Positions 57,420 through 64,000 of a stretch of DNA of 64,000 bases are shown piece by piece. The DNA is taken from contig NC_014810.2 in NCBI RefSeq assembly GCF_000200595.1, forward strand, positions 1,436,311 through 1,500,310. Direction: 5' to 3'. Position 1 is the first letter of the stretch. Every line of letters begins with the position of its first letter. The DNA comes from Helicobacter felis ATCC 49179. GTDB lineage: Bacteria; Campylobacterota; Campylobacteria; Campylobacterales; Helicobacteraceae. The notes beneath the pieces were generated by a model. The model did not search any database. It saw nothing but the letters and a program-made list of their open reading frames with translations, and had not been told where the DNA came from. A program made the position numbers and the translations under genes.

Positions 57420-58417
57420 TTAAGGTCTTCCCAGCAGAGGGGGTGGGCGTATTCTAAATCTTTGTTTGCCTTTTTGCCTAAGACTTGAGATAGGAATTTA
57501 GGGGCAAGTCCGGCATTGGGGCGCAAGGCGCGCACATGATCGCTAGTAAGAGTTTCCCCCTTTTTAAGGGGCTTTGTGATGAATAGGCTACGGGCAAATT
57601 GGCGGCCTTCTTTGGGATTTTTCTCCCTCTCTCCACTTCCTAGTGCTAGATAAGTCTCATGCACTGCTTGCACCATCTGCTTAAATTCTGCAGCGTCCAT
57701 GCTAAAATCTTTATCCACACTCTCTAAACTTTTATCCAAGATAAAATGTTTTTCAATCATGGAAGCTTTAAGGGTGGTGGCAATCACCGCGCTCAAATGC
57801 CCTAAAGTGTGATCGCTCAAACCATAGGCGGTGTGGTAAAGCTCTTTGAGTTTAGGCATGGCGAGCAAATTCGCCTGTTGCAAGGGTGCTGGGTAAGCGC
57901 TGGTGCAGTGCAATAGAGTGATGCGATCATTGCCCGCTTTGGCGCACACTTCTAGGGCATCTAAGATATTTTCGTGCGTAGCAATGCCTGTTGAGATAAT
58001 GAGGGGTTTATGCGTGCTGGCCACATAAGCCATAAGTTCTAAGTCTGTGATCTCAAAACTCGCAATCTTATAGCAAGGGCATTGAAGCTTTTCTAAGAGT
58101 TCAAGCCCTTTTAAACTAAAAACAGAGCTAAAAATCTCCAAATCAAGACCTCTAGCGTGGTTAAAAAGATCGGCATGCCACTCTAAAGGCATGGCCGCGC
58201 GTTGGTAGAGCTCATAGAGACTTTGTTGATCCCATAAAGTCCCTTCAATCACAAAGGGGGGGCGATTGGTCTTGAGAGTAAGGCATTCTGGGGTGTAGGT
58301 TTGGAGTTTGGCCGCATTGGCCCCGCTAGTCTTGATAGCCTCTAAGGACAAGAGAGCGGTTTTTAGGGACTTGGCATGGTTAGAGCTCAATTCAGCGACA
58401 ATATAGGGAGCGGACAT
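57416..58417 (-). CDS. pseI: Pseudaminic acid synthase
   Basis: NeuB/SpsE-family enzyme of 333 residues that condenses the hexose precursor with PEP to pseudaminic acid for flagellin glycosylation. It has VAELSSNHAKSL, STGIATHENI, HCTSAYPAP and SDHTLG, plus the C-terminal SAF-type domain (ALRPNAGLAPKFLSQVLGKK). It is last of the run flgH-pseF-pseG-pseH-pseI, with a C7 run near its N-terminus. Confidence 0.94.
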   Translation of the reverse strand: MSAPYIVAELSSNHAKSLKTALLSLEAIKTSGANAAKLQTYTPECLTLKTNRPPFVIEGTLWDQQSLYELYQRAAMPLEWHADLFNHARGLDLEIFSSVFSLKGLELLEKLQCPCYKIASFEITDLELMAYVASTHKPLIISTGIATHENILDALEVCAKAGNDRITLLHCTSAYPAPLQQANLLAMPKLKELYHTAYGLSDHTLGHLSAVIATTLKASMIEKHFILDKSLESVDKDFSMDAAEFKQMVQAVHETYLALGSGEREKNPKEGRQFARSLFITKPLKKGETLTSDHVRALRPNAGLAPKFLSQVLGKKANKDLEYAHPLCWEDLN

Positions 58418-58426
58418 GATTTTCCT

Positions 58427-58993
58427 TTAAAAAGTGCTCAGGGGTGAAAATTTTACAAACAACCATACATCGTGGTAACGCCCTTTGCGGTGGATAAAAT
58501 CGCGCAAATAACCTTCTTTGCGGTAAGCGTGGCGTTGGTAAAAATTTAGTGCCCGTTCATTAGTAGCAAGCACTTCTAAATGCAAGGCATGGAGGCGGAT
58601 TTTATAAAAAGCGATAAATTCAAGCGCATTGAGGATTTGAGTCCCCACATGTTCTAAATGCGGGTTTTTATAGATACCCAAAAATCCGTGCCTATGGATG
58701 GGGTGTATCCTTGTAAGAGAACCCACACCTAGCAAAGTTTGCCCTTGTTTAAAAAGATAGTAGGCGCTATTGGGGTTCTCTTTAAGCTGTTCAATAAAGC
58801 GCAGATGGGCCTCTAGGCCAATGTGTTCATTAAGCATCCATACAGAGGTTTTGGGATGATTGCGAAAAGTCAAAATTTCTAACTGCTCTTGTTGGGTCGT
58901 GTGGGTAAAATGGCAGGCGTAGAGGGGGGGGTGTTCTTGCAAAGCAGTTGAGGGAATCTCAAAACTCTTAGAAAGCCATGAAGGATCAAACAA
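58427..58993 (-). CDS. pseH: PseH-like N-acetyltransferase
   Basis: GNAT-type acetyltransferase of 188 residues for pseudaminic acid synthesis. It has GVGSLTRIHPIHRHGFLGIYKNP and LEVLATNERALNFYQRHAYRKEGYLR. An eight-C run (58924-58931 on the plus strand) in the first part encodes His-Pro-Pro-Leu and keeps the frame here. It overlaps pseG by eight bases. Confidence 0.9.
   Translation of the reverse strand: MFDPSWLSKSFEIPSTALQEHPPLYACHFTHTTQQEQLEILTFRNHPKTSVWMLNEHIGLEAHLRFIEQLKENPNSAYYLFKQGQTLLGVGSLTRIHPIHRHGFLGIYKNPHLEHVGTQILNALEFIAFYKIRLHALHLEVLATNERALNFYQRHAYRKEGYLRDFIHRKGRYHDVWLFVKFSPLSTF
58924..58931. repeat. G8/C8 homopolymer in pseH
   Basis: Eight consecutive G on the plus strand (C8 in pseH), about residue 21 of the protein. 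The frame is ON in this sequence. A one-base slip would truncate the enzyme early. Confidence 0.85.
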
Positions 58994-59876
58994 AGATGGC
59001 CTTTAGTGTGGATTCAAGCGCATTACCGATGTTTAAGTGCTTTTGAATAGCCTGTATAGCAAGGCGTGCTTTAAGGTCAAAGGCACTCAGATCGTCTTGC
59101 AAAGTTTGAAAAGTGCTGCACTTACAGGCCTTAATCGCGCTCAAGGCTTCAAGTTGGGGGCGTTGGTTGGGGGCTACCTCTATAGCTAAAATGGGGGTGA
59201 GAGTGAGCATAGCCTCATAGAGCATCCCCCCGCCTCCTAGCAAAGCCACATCGCTTTGTTTTAAAAGAGTGGCAATTTGGGGCAAATGTAAATTTTCATG
59301 GAAAATTGCTTGGGCATAAGGGCGCAGGGCGCGTGTAATCTCTGCAGGCGCGCAAATATGGAGTTTGTAGGGCGTGTTTTGCAGGCATTCTAGGGCTTGT
59401 TGGTAAAAATGCAAGCTTTGCGCACTTCCCCCAAAGGAAATAAAAAGAGTTTGGATTGTCGGGTTTAGATTTTTATTAGAAGTTTTAAAAGCCATCTCAA
59501 AAGGCATAAACTCTGATCCTAGAAAATGGCGTTCTGAAGAATTTTTATAAAGCTTTTCAGCCTGAAAGGCCGGGTTGATCACAAAGGCTTGTGGGGGTTT
59601 TGGGTGGGGGAAGTCCTCAAGATAGAGAAAAGCATGGGTTAGAGAAGCTACATAGTGGTAAAAATTTGGGCTGGCTTGATAACTATCCACAATAAGACGA
59701 TCGCTTTTAGACACTCTAAAATCACGCAACCAATTTATATTAATATCTGCTAAAGGATGGGGAGCAATAAGGCGCGATTCTAGACCGATACGCGTCAAGT
59801 GTTTTTGAAGTTTTTGGGCACGGCGTAAGTGTCCTAGTCCGCTTTGAAGCGAGATATCAGCTAGAAGGGTGATCAT
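58986..59876 (-). CDS. pseG: UDP-sugar hydrolase PseG
   Basis: About 296 residues, MurG-like fold. It has SLQSGLGHLRRAQKLQ, FISFGGSAQSLHFYQQAL, and LLGGGGMLYEAMLTLTP. It removes UDP from the bis-acetamido sugar in pseudaminic acid synthesis. It overlaps pseF and pseH. Confidence 0.88.
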   Translation of the reverse strand: MITLLADISLQSGLGHLRRAQKLQKHLTRIGLESRLIAPHPLADININWLRDFRVSKSDRLIVDSYQASPNFYHYVASLTHAFLYLEDFPHPKPPQAFVINPAFQAEKLYKNSSERHFLGSEFMPFEMAFKTSNKNLNPTIQTLFISFGGSAQSLHFYQQALECLQNTPYKLHICAPAEITRALRPYAQAIFHENLHLPQIATLLKQSDVALLGGGGMLYEAMLTLTPILAIEVAPNQRPQLEALSAIKACKCSTFQTLQDDLSAFDLKARLAIQAIQKHLNIGNALESTLKAIFV

Positions 59877-60549
59877 GGGAGTGCAAAAGTTGGTATTTGA
59901 GTTTGGCTAATTCTAGGTCTTCTAAGGTGTCGATGTCTTGGGTGTAAATTTCAGGCACAACAATGGGGTAAGAATGCGCAGCTAAAAGGGGTTCTAAGTT
60001 GCTAAAATGGCGCGCCTCTCCCATGTAAAAAAGCCCAGTGTCGTGGTAGAGGGGGGGGAGGTCTTGGGTGCGCTTGGGGAGGTGCTCAGCAAAAAGAGGG
60101 GCGGGATTGGGATTTAAACTGAAGGCGCGATAAGGCGAAGCGCCATAAGGACTAAGCGCGATAGCGTATTTATAAGTTGGATGCTCTAAGAGGACGTTTT
60201 TAGCTTCTTGAAGTTGGTTAGCTTGGAGCAAGACACTTGTCCCATAGAGCGCGCAAACGAGCGTTTTGGGCGTAAGTTTTAAAGTAGCGATGGCGTGTGC
60301 TATGGCTTCTAAACTGGGGGTAAGCGCATCGGCCAAATGAGCGGGGCGCAAAAAGGGCGTGGACGCGCCGTATTCTCTAGCAATGCGCGCGATTTCAACA
60401 CCATCCGTGGACACCACCACTTGATCAAAGAGTTTTGATTGCAGGGCGGTTTGTATGACATGGGCGATGAGGGGTTTTCCTAGAAAAGAGTAGATATTTT
60501 TATGGGGGATGCGCTGACTATTGGCGCGCGCTAGAATGATAGCGATCAC
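59857..60549 (-). CDS. pseF: CMP-pseudaminic acid synthetase
   Basis: 230 residues, CMP-sialate synthetase family, with IILARANSQRIPHKNIYSFLGKPLIAHVIQTA and RPAHLADALTPSLEAI. It activates pseudaminic acid with CTP for transfer to flagellin. A C8 run (60051-60058 on the plus strand) encodes Leu-Pro-Pro-Leu near the C-terminus. The frame is intact. Confidence 0.92.
   Translation of the reverse strand: MIAIILARANSQRIPHKNIYSFLGKPLIAHVIQTALQSKLFDQVVVSTDGVEIARIAREYGASTPFLRPAHLADALTPSLEAIAHAIATLKLTPKTLVCALYGTSVLLQANQLQEAKNVLLEHPTYKYAIALSPYGASPYRAFSLNPNPAPLFAEHLPKRTQDLPPLYHDTGLFYMGEARHFSNLEPLLAAHSYPIVVPEIYTQDIDTLEDLELAKLKYQLLHSHDHPSS
60051..60058. repeat. G8/C8 homopolymer in pseF
   Basis: Eight consecutive G on the plus strand, coding about residue 165 of PseF. 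It is the second eight-base C run in the same operon. Slippage would cut off the last quarter of the enzyme. Confidence 0.85.
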
Positions 60550-60557
60550 TCTAACCC

Positions 60558-61262
60558 CTAGAAGGGAAATTCAGATTCAAGGACTTCATTGGAAAGTTTC
60601 TTTTTATTGCTCGCGCTCAAAGGTCCTAAATTAGTGTAAGAGATCTTGGCATCAGCGATGTGTTTAGACTGCACGACATTATTTTTATTAATATCAAAGG
60701 GACGCACCACACCGCTTAGTTTGATCACCTGCTTTTCCCCATCAACTAAAATCTCCTTACTTCCGTAAATAAAATAATTTCCATTTTCTAAAACCTTAAC
60801 AATGCGTGCGGTGAGGATGAATTTAAGGTCCTCGCTCTTTTTTTGCGAACCTCCTCCCTTGAAGGTTTTATTTGTGGTGGGTTGGGTGAGGCTGTAATTG
60901 CTGCGATCGTCTAAAAACTGGGCTTGCTCTCTTTTGTTAAGATCTGTGCCATTGTAAGCTAGGCGGGGGGGCGTAGAAGTGCCATTAGAAGTATTAGCGT
61001 AATTTTTTGATGCGCTGTAGTTAGCGCTGGCGTTTTCAGAGATTTCCACAGTTACAAGATCATTGGGCTTCATAGCGCGTCTATCGGCAAAAAGAGGGCG
61101 CTCCCCCTGCCCAAAGAGACTTCCGGGTTTAGCAATTTCAGGGATAAATTCTTTAGAGGGCATTTCTTCCACATAATCAGGAGGATCAAACTTGATGCCC
61201 GGCTCAACAGCCCTAGCCAAACTCAGTAACACCACAAAACTTGCAAGCTTAAATTTAAACAT
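60558..61262 (-). CDS. flgH: Flagellar L-ring protein FlgH
   Basis: 234 residues; signal peptide (MFKFKLASFVVLLSLARA) and typical FlgH blocks: SLFGQGERPLFADRRAMKPNDLVTVEI, ILTARIVKVLENGNYFIYGSKEI and VVRPFDINKNN. As in H. pylori it lacks the lipobox Cys. It forms the outer-membrane ring around the flagellar rod and is probably co-transcribed with the pse genes. A G7 run lies in its coding region. Confidence 0.95.
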   Translation of the reverse strand: MFKFKLASFVVLLSLARAVEPGIKFDPPDYVEEMPSKEFIPEIAKPGSLFGQGERPLFADRRAMKPNDLVTVEISENASANYSASKNYANTSNGTSTPPRLAYNGTDLNKREQAQFLDDRSNYSLTQPTTNKTFKGGGSQKKSEDLKFILTARIVKVLENGNYFIYGSKEILVDGEKQVIKLSGVVRPFDINKNNVVQSKHIADAKISYTNLGPLSASNKKKLSNEVLESEFPF

Positions 61263-61296
61263 GCTCTTCCTTAGTGGGTTTTATGCGTGATTATAC

Positions 61297-61302
61297 TATA
61301 AT
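61297..61302 (+). promoter_or_regulatory. Likely -10 box of the 61334 OMP gene
   Basis: TATAAT lies 31 bases before the ATG of the outer membrane protein, in the gap divergent from flgH. No strong -35 was seen. Confidence 0.5.
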
Positions 61303-61333
61303 GGGGACTTAGCCATCACTTTTAGGATAGAAA

Positions 61334-62032
61334 ATGCGGAAAAAACACGGGTTGACTGTGATCATGGGGGCTGTGTTGGGCATGGGCGGATTAGATGCCC
61401 TAGATACCTCCGATTGGAAAAAGGGTTTGATTATAGGGACGAATTATCAGACTGGGCTTATCAATATCCAAACGGAAACTAAAGCCAAACGCAATGGCAT
61501 GAATGTCAATGCCAATGGTTTAGGCTTCTTGATAGGGTATACAGGGTATTTTCGCGACGATCAGATGTTTGGGGCGCGTTATTATGCCTTTTTAGATTGG
61601 CAAATATTTGGTGCGCAATATCATCCAAGCCCCTATGGAGGAGGAGGGTATTATGGGGGTAATAACCTGCTCACTTATGGGGCTGCAGCAGATTTTTTCT
61701 ATAATTTTTTTCAAGGCACTATCTATAGCAATGATATTTCGCTAGATTTAGGGACCTATGTGGGCGTGGGGATTGCGGGCAGTTCTTGGTTATTGGGCGA
61801 TACGGGGCGAGATAAACTAGGAATTCCTAGTTTGGGTCTTCCTAGCGTGAATGTGAGCGCTTTTCAATTTCTTTTTAATATCGGGCTGAGGGCTTTACTT
61901 GTAGATCAACATGGAATCGATTTAGGTTTTAAAATTCCCACCATCAACAACCATTATTATACAAGCGACTCCTACAGCGTAAAACTACGCCGTAGTTTTG
62001 CTTTTTATATCAACTATAGCTACCACTTCTAG
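61334..62032 (+). CDS. Helicobacter outer membrane protein
   Basis: Beta-barrel OMP of 232 residues with a signal peptide (GLTVIMGAVLGMGGLDA) and Gly/Tyr-rich strands such as GFLIGYTGYFRDDQMFGARYYAFLDWQIF; it ends RSFAFYINYSYHF with a terminal Phe. Same family class as the 28772 OMP. Its stop is interlocked (CTAG) with the nuclease gene. Ligand unknown. Confidence 0.87.
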   Translation: MRKKHGLTVIMGAVLGMGGLDALDTSDWKKGLIIGTNYQTGLINIQTETKAKRNGMNVNANGLGFLIGYTGYFRDDQMFGARYYAFLDWQIFGAQYHPSPYGGGGYYGGNNLLTYGAAADFFYNFFQGTIYSNDISLDLGTYVGVGIAGSSWLLGDTGRDKLGIPSLGLPSVNVSAFQFLFNIGLRALLVDQHGIDLGFKIPTINNHYYTSDSYSVKLRRSFAFYINYSYHF

Positions 62033-62574
62033 TAGGGTATGCAAGAAGAGAGCATCTTTTTATAGTAACTTTGCGCCTTTTGGATTAGAGCGGAGTTGTC
62101 GTCTTTGAGCAGTAATTCGTAGCTGTTTTCAAAGGCATTTTTGCTCCAGTTGGCCGAACCTAGAAAAATCCACTTGTTATCGATGAGTGCTAGTTTTTGG
62201 TGCATGATACCCCTGTAGGAAGCTTGAAAGTGTCTAGCACTCTTAACTTCCTTGCCTTGAAGGAGGCAAGTATGAATACCTTTGTATTTAGAGAGATAGG
62301 CGATAGTGGAGTGCTTGCCATGCACATTTGAACCATAATCATAAATGATGTTGATCTTCACGCCACGATCGGCCGCGTTTTTAAGAGCTTTAGAAATAGC
62401 TTGATGCGTGAAACTATAAATCGCAATGTTGATATTACTTTGGGCCGCGTTGATCCCTGAAATCAAACTATTTAGAGCATCTTTTTGTTCATAGGGCAAC
62501 ATGTAAAGTGTGGGGTTTGCGCACAAAAAGCCCGCGCACACGCAGGGCAACAAAAAAGACCTGAAAGAAACCAT
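62029..62574 (-). CDS. nuc: Exported PLD-family nuclease
   Basis: 181 residues with a signal peptide (MVSFRSFLLPCVCAGFLCA) and one HKD motif HQKLALIDNKWIFLGSANWS (His, Lys, Asp, then GSxN). Single-HKD proteins of this Nuc type usually work as dimers and cut DNA or phospholipid in the periplasm. Position beside OMP and flgH matches H. pylori. Confidence 0.9.
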   Translation of the reverse strand: MVSFRSFLLPCVCAGFLCANPTLYMLPYEQKDALNSLISGINAAQSNINIAIYSFTHQAISKALKNAADRGVKINIIYDYGSNVHGKHSTIAYLSKYKGIHTCLLQGKEVKSARHFQASYRGIMHQKLALIDNKWIFLGSANWSKNAFENSYELLLKDDNSALIQKAQSYYKKMLSSCIPY

Positions 62575-62672
62575 TTGCGAAACTCCTAGTCCTCAATTTT
62601 AGGTTAAAGTAAAAAGGCTTGTTTTTGTATTATAATGCAGGGTTTAGGTAGTCTAGCTTAAGGAGAGTGGCG

Positions 62673-64000
62673 TTGAAAATTTTATTAGTCAACAAAAATA
62701 GGATGATCGAAAAGCTGTTTGAAAATATTGCTAAAAAACTTTCTTTGGAGCTAGTGGTGCAAGAGCACAGCAATGAAGCTCTCTCAAGCTTGCAGAATGG
62801 CGAGGATTACTTTTTCTTTGCAGATGATACGGTGATAGATGAGGAAGAGTATCGCAAATTTGAACCTCACTTGGAAACATGTAAGCTCAGTGCTTTTATC
62901 CACAGGAAGAGCGTTTTGCCCTTTGGGTCATTTAGCCATTATATTCAAAAGCCTTTTTTGCCCACGGATGTTTTGCATATCTTAGAAAAGACTATGGATA
63001 CCCTTACCATTCCTCATCAGGAGGCTCCTGCTCAAGAGAAGCTTGCAACAGATTCGGCGTCATTAGATTTAAACCTTGATACAGGTTTTGATTCAGAGTT
63101 GGACCAACTTGAGGAATTAGAACATCTCTTTGATCCCCAAACAAGCGCGCCTCATACTCCGCAAGAGAATCCTACAGAGAATGCGCATGCCTTGGACAAC
63201 TCGGGAGAAGAAAACTTAGAAGACTCAGAACCACAACAAAAACAAGAGGGGGTATCCCAAGAAGGAGACTTAAAAGATTTTTTGGAAGAACCATCCCCGG
63301 CTCCACAAGCTGATTTGACTCCACAAACCGAGATTACAGAAACGGAGTCTGAGTCAAAACCCGCAGATCTTAATATTTCCCTAGAGGATCTCCTGCCTGT
63401 GGATAATAGCGTGGATGACGAAGGCATCCATGGATTCGACTCCAAAAAGGAGAGTGAGCCACAAGCTTTTTTTGAAGAAGAGCTATCTTCTTTTCCCCAA
63501 GAGGCAGAAGTTCATGCAGATACCCCCATAGAGGAGGCGCAAGCAACTTCAGCTTTGGAGTCTCAGCATGAACAAAACCCCCCTCACTCAGAACCCGATC
63601 CTCAAGAGATGGTTTTAGAACAAGAGGGGCTTGAATCCCAAGAAAAAGTCTCTGAGCAGGGCAATGCTGAAAGTGTGGAGGTTGAACTTCAAGATATTGC
63701 ACATCTTGAAGATATCCCCGAACCGGTGATGGCCAGTGTGATGGATCAACCTTACAAAGAGTCAGGGGAGCAAGAATCTAACGAGGTAGCCGATGCGATC
63801 CCACAGGAGACCCAAGAAACCGATACGCAAGAAGTTACACCCCAAGCAACACCAATCTTAGACGCACCTGAGACTATAGAACCTCACGCAGAAGAAGAGA
63901 AAGAAGAGAAAGAAGAGAAAGAAGAGAAAGAAGAGAAAGAAGAGAAAGAAGAGAAAGAACTCTTTGAAGGTGCAGAACCTCAAGAGGAGCAAGACCATGA
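62673..64000 (+). CDS. Poly-E-rich protein, partial
   Basis: Starts at TTG with AAGGAG seven bases upstream; still open at the window end (at least 442 residues). The first about 125 residues look like a receiver-like domain (KILLVNKN at the start; KPFLPTDVLHILEKT at the end), but the Asp needed for phosphorylation is not clear. The rest is a disordered stretch rich in Glu, Asp, Gln, Pro and Ser. Near the end it has seven 9-base GAAGAGAAA repeats (Glu-Glu-Lys). In H. pylori the gene beside nuc is called poly-E-rich protein; role unknown, possibly flagellar regulation by neighbourhood. Confidence 0.85.
   Translation, partial: MKILLVNKNRMIEKLFENIAKKLSLELVVQEHSNEALSSLQNGEDYFFFADDTVIDEEEYRKFEPHLETCKLSAFIHRKSVLPFGSFSHYIQKPFLPTDVLHILEKTMDTLTIPHQEAPAQEKLATDSASLDLNLDTGFDSELDQLEELEHLFDPQTSAPHTPQENPTENAHALDNSGEENLEDSEPQQKQEGVSQEGDLKDFLEEPSPAPQADLTPQTEITETESESKPADLNISLEDLLPVDNSVDDEGIHGFDSKKESEPQAFFEEELSSFPQEAEVHADTPIEEAQATSALESQHEQNPPHSEPDPQEMVLEQEGLESQEKVSEQGNAESVEVELQDIAHLEDIPEPVMASVMDQPYKESGEQESNEVADAIPQETQETDTQEVTPQATPILDAPETIEPHAEEEKEEKEEKEEKEEKEEKEEKELFEGAEPQEEQDH
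63894..63956. repeat. Seven GAAGAGAAA tandem repeats
   Basis: Seven perfect 9-base units in the poly-E-rich gene. The unit is a multiple of three, so changes in number alter the length of the acidic-basic linker without shifting the frame. Confidence 0.9.

Noticed and set aside
58251-58262. Transposase or insertion-sequence remnants around the accessory block and pse operon
   Set aside because: No transposase frame, terminal inverted repeats or target duplications were seen.
63894-63956. GAAGAGAAA repeats as a phase switch
   Set aside because: The unit is nine bases, so changes cannot shift the frame.

Overview
The window looks like chromosome of a gastric, non-pylori Helicobacter. Several proteins read almost like their H. 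pylori counterparts: Fur, HugZ, the CZB chemoreceptor TlpD, KatA, and the pseudaminic acid genes beside flgH and a poly-E-rich protein. Conserved H. pylori gene strings are also present: fmt-birA-atp-exbBD-tolB-pal-slyD; hom-yraN-trxA-trxB; ddl-hydrolase-murF-HIT-prs; purA-fliJ-motE. They are broken and rejoined differently, and genes such as prpD, prpB and an alginate lyase-like protein sit between them. Assignment to the felis/bizzozeronii/heilmannii group is inference from gene content and moderate GC, not a database match.

Layout. 1-3.2 kb: a family 2 glycosyltransferase, then an LPP20-domain protein and a COG3014 lipoprotein on the minus strand. 3.2-3.4 kb: the small SRP RNA, ending just upstream of fmt. 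3.4-15.8 kb: one long plus-strand run of fmt, birA, seven F1Fo ATP synthase genes (b', b, delta, alpha, gamma, beta, epsilon; no a or c), an ExbB/ExbD/TonB-like energy-transfer trio, tolB, pal, a CpoB/YbgF-like gene and slyD. 15.8-24.2 kb: hom, yraN, thioredoxin and its reductase, dapB, clpB, a Cache-domain chemoreceptor and a small periplasmic protein. 24.3-26.7 kb: prpD and prpB. 26.7-30.5 kb (minus): two membrane proteins, an outer membrane protein, a small Cys protein and fbp. 30.6-38.2 kb (plus): ddl, hydrolase, murF, HIT, prs, purA, fliJ, motE-like, ytfJ-like.

38.3-45.4 kb is the accessory part. It holds an alginate lyase-like protein, a frameshifted secreted protein, a Sel1-repeat protein, an orphan ORF, a decayed gene remnant and an SDR oxidoreductase. 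It then holds a five-gene cassette: zinc-finger-like protein, TerB-like protein, 34-residue peptide, LRAT-like papain-fold protein, second zinc-finger-like protein. The cassette's likely promoter has a CT dinucleotide repeat filling the -35/-10 spacer, so it is a candidate phase-variable unit.

45.5-64 kb: bioF and tlpD, a Hof-type porin, a PagL-like lipid A deacylase whose signal peptide is encoded by eleven 7-nt repeats (a likely ON/OFF switch), katA, a small membrane protein, a MATE exporter, gmd and manC for GDP-fucose precursors, hugZ with an unusual His-rich tail next to fur, pseI-pseH-pseG-pseF-flgH for flagellar glycosylation and assembly, an outer membrane protein, a PLD-type nuclease, and a poly-E-rich protein that runs off the end. 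pseH and pseF each carry a run of eight C.

The main theme is surface variability and stress response: LPS lipid A, O-antigen sugars, flagellin glycans, catalase, heme oxygenase and Fur. The strongest candidates for something undescribed are the CT-promoter cassette (43.4-45.4 kb) and the repeat-switched lipid A deacylase (49.4-50.1 kb). No tRNA, rRNA, insertion sequence or CRISPR array was seen.
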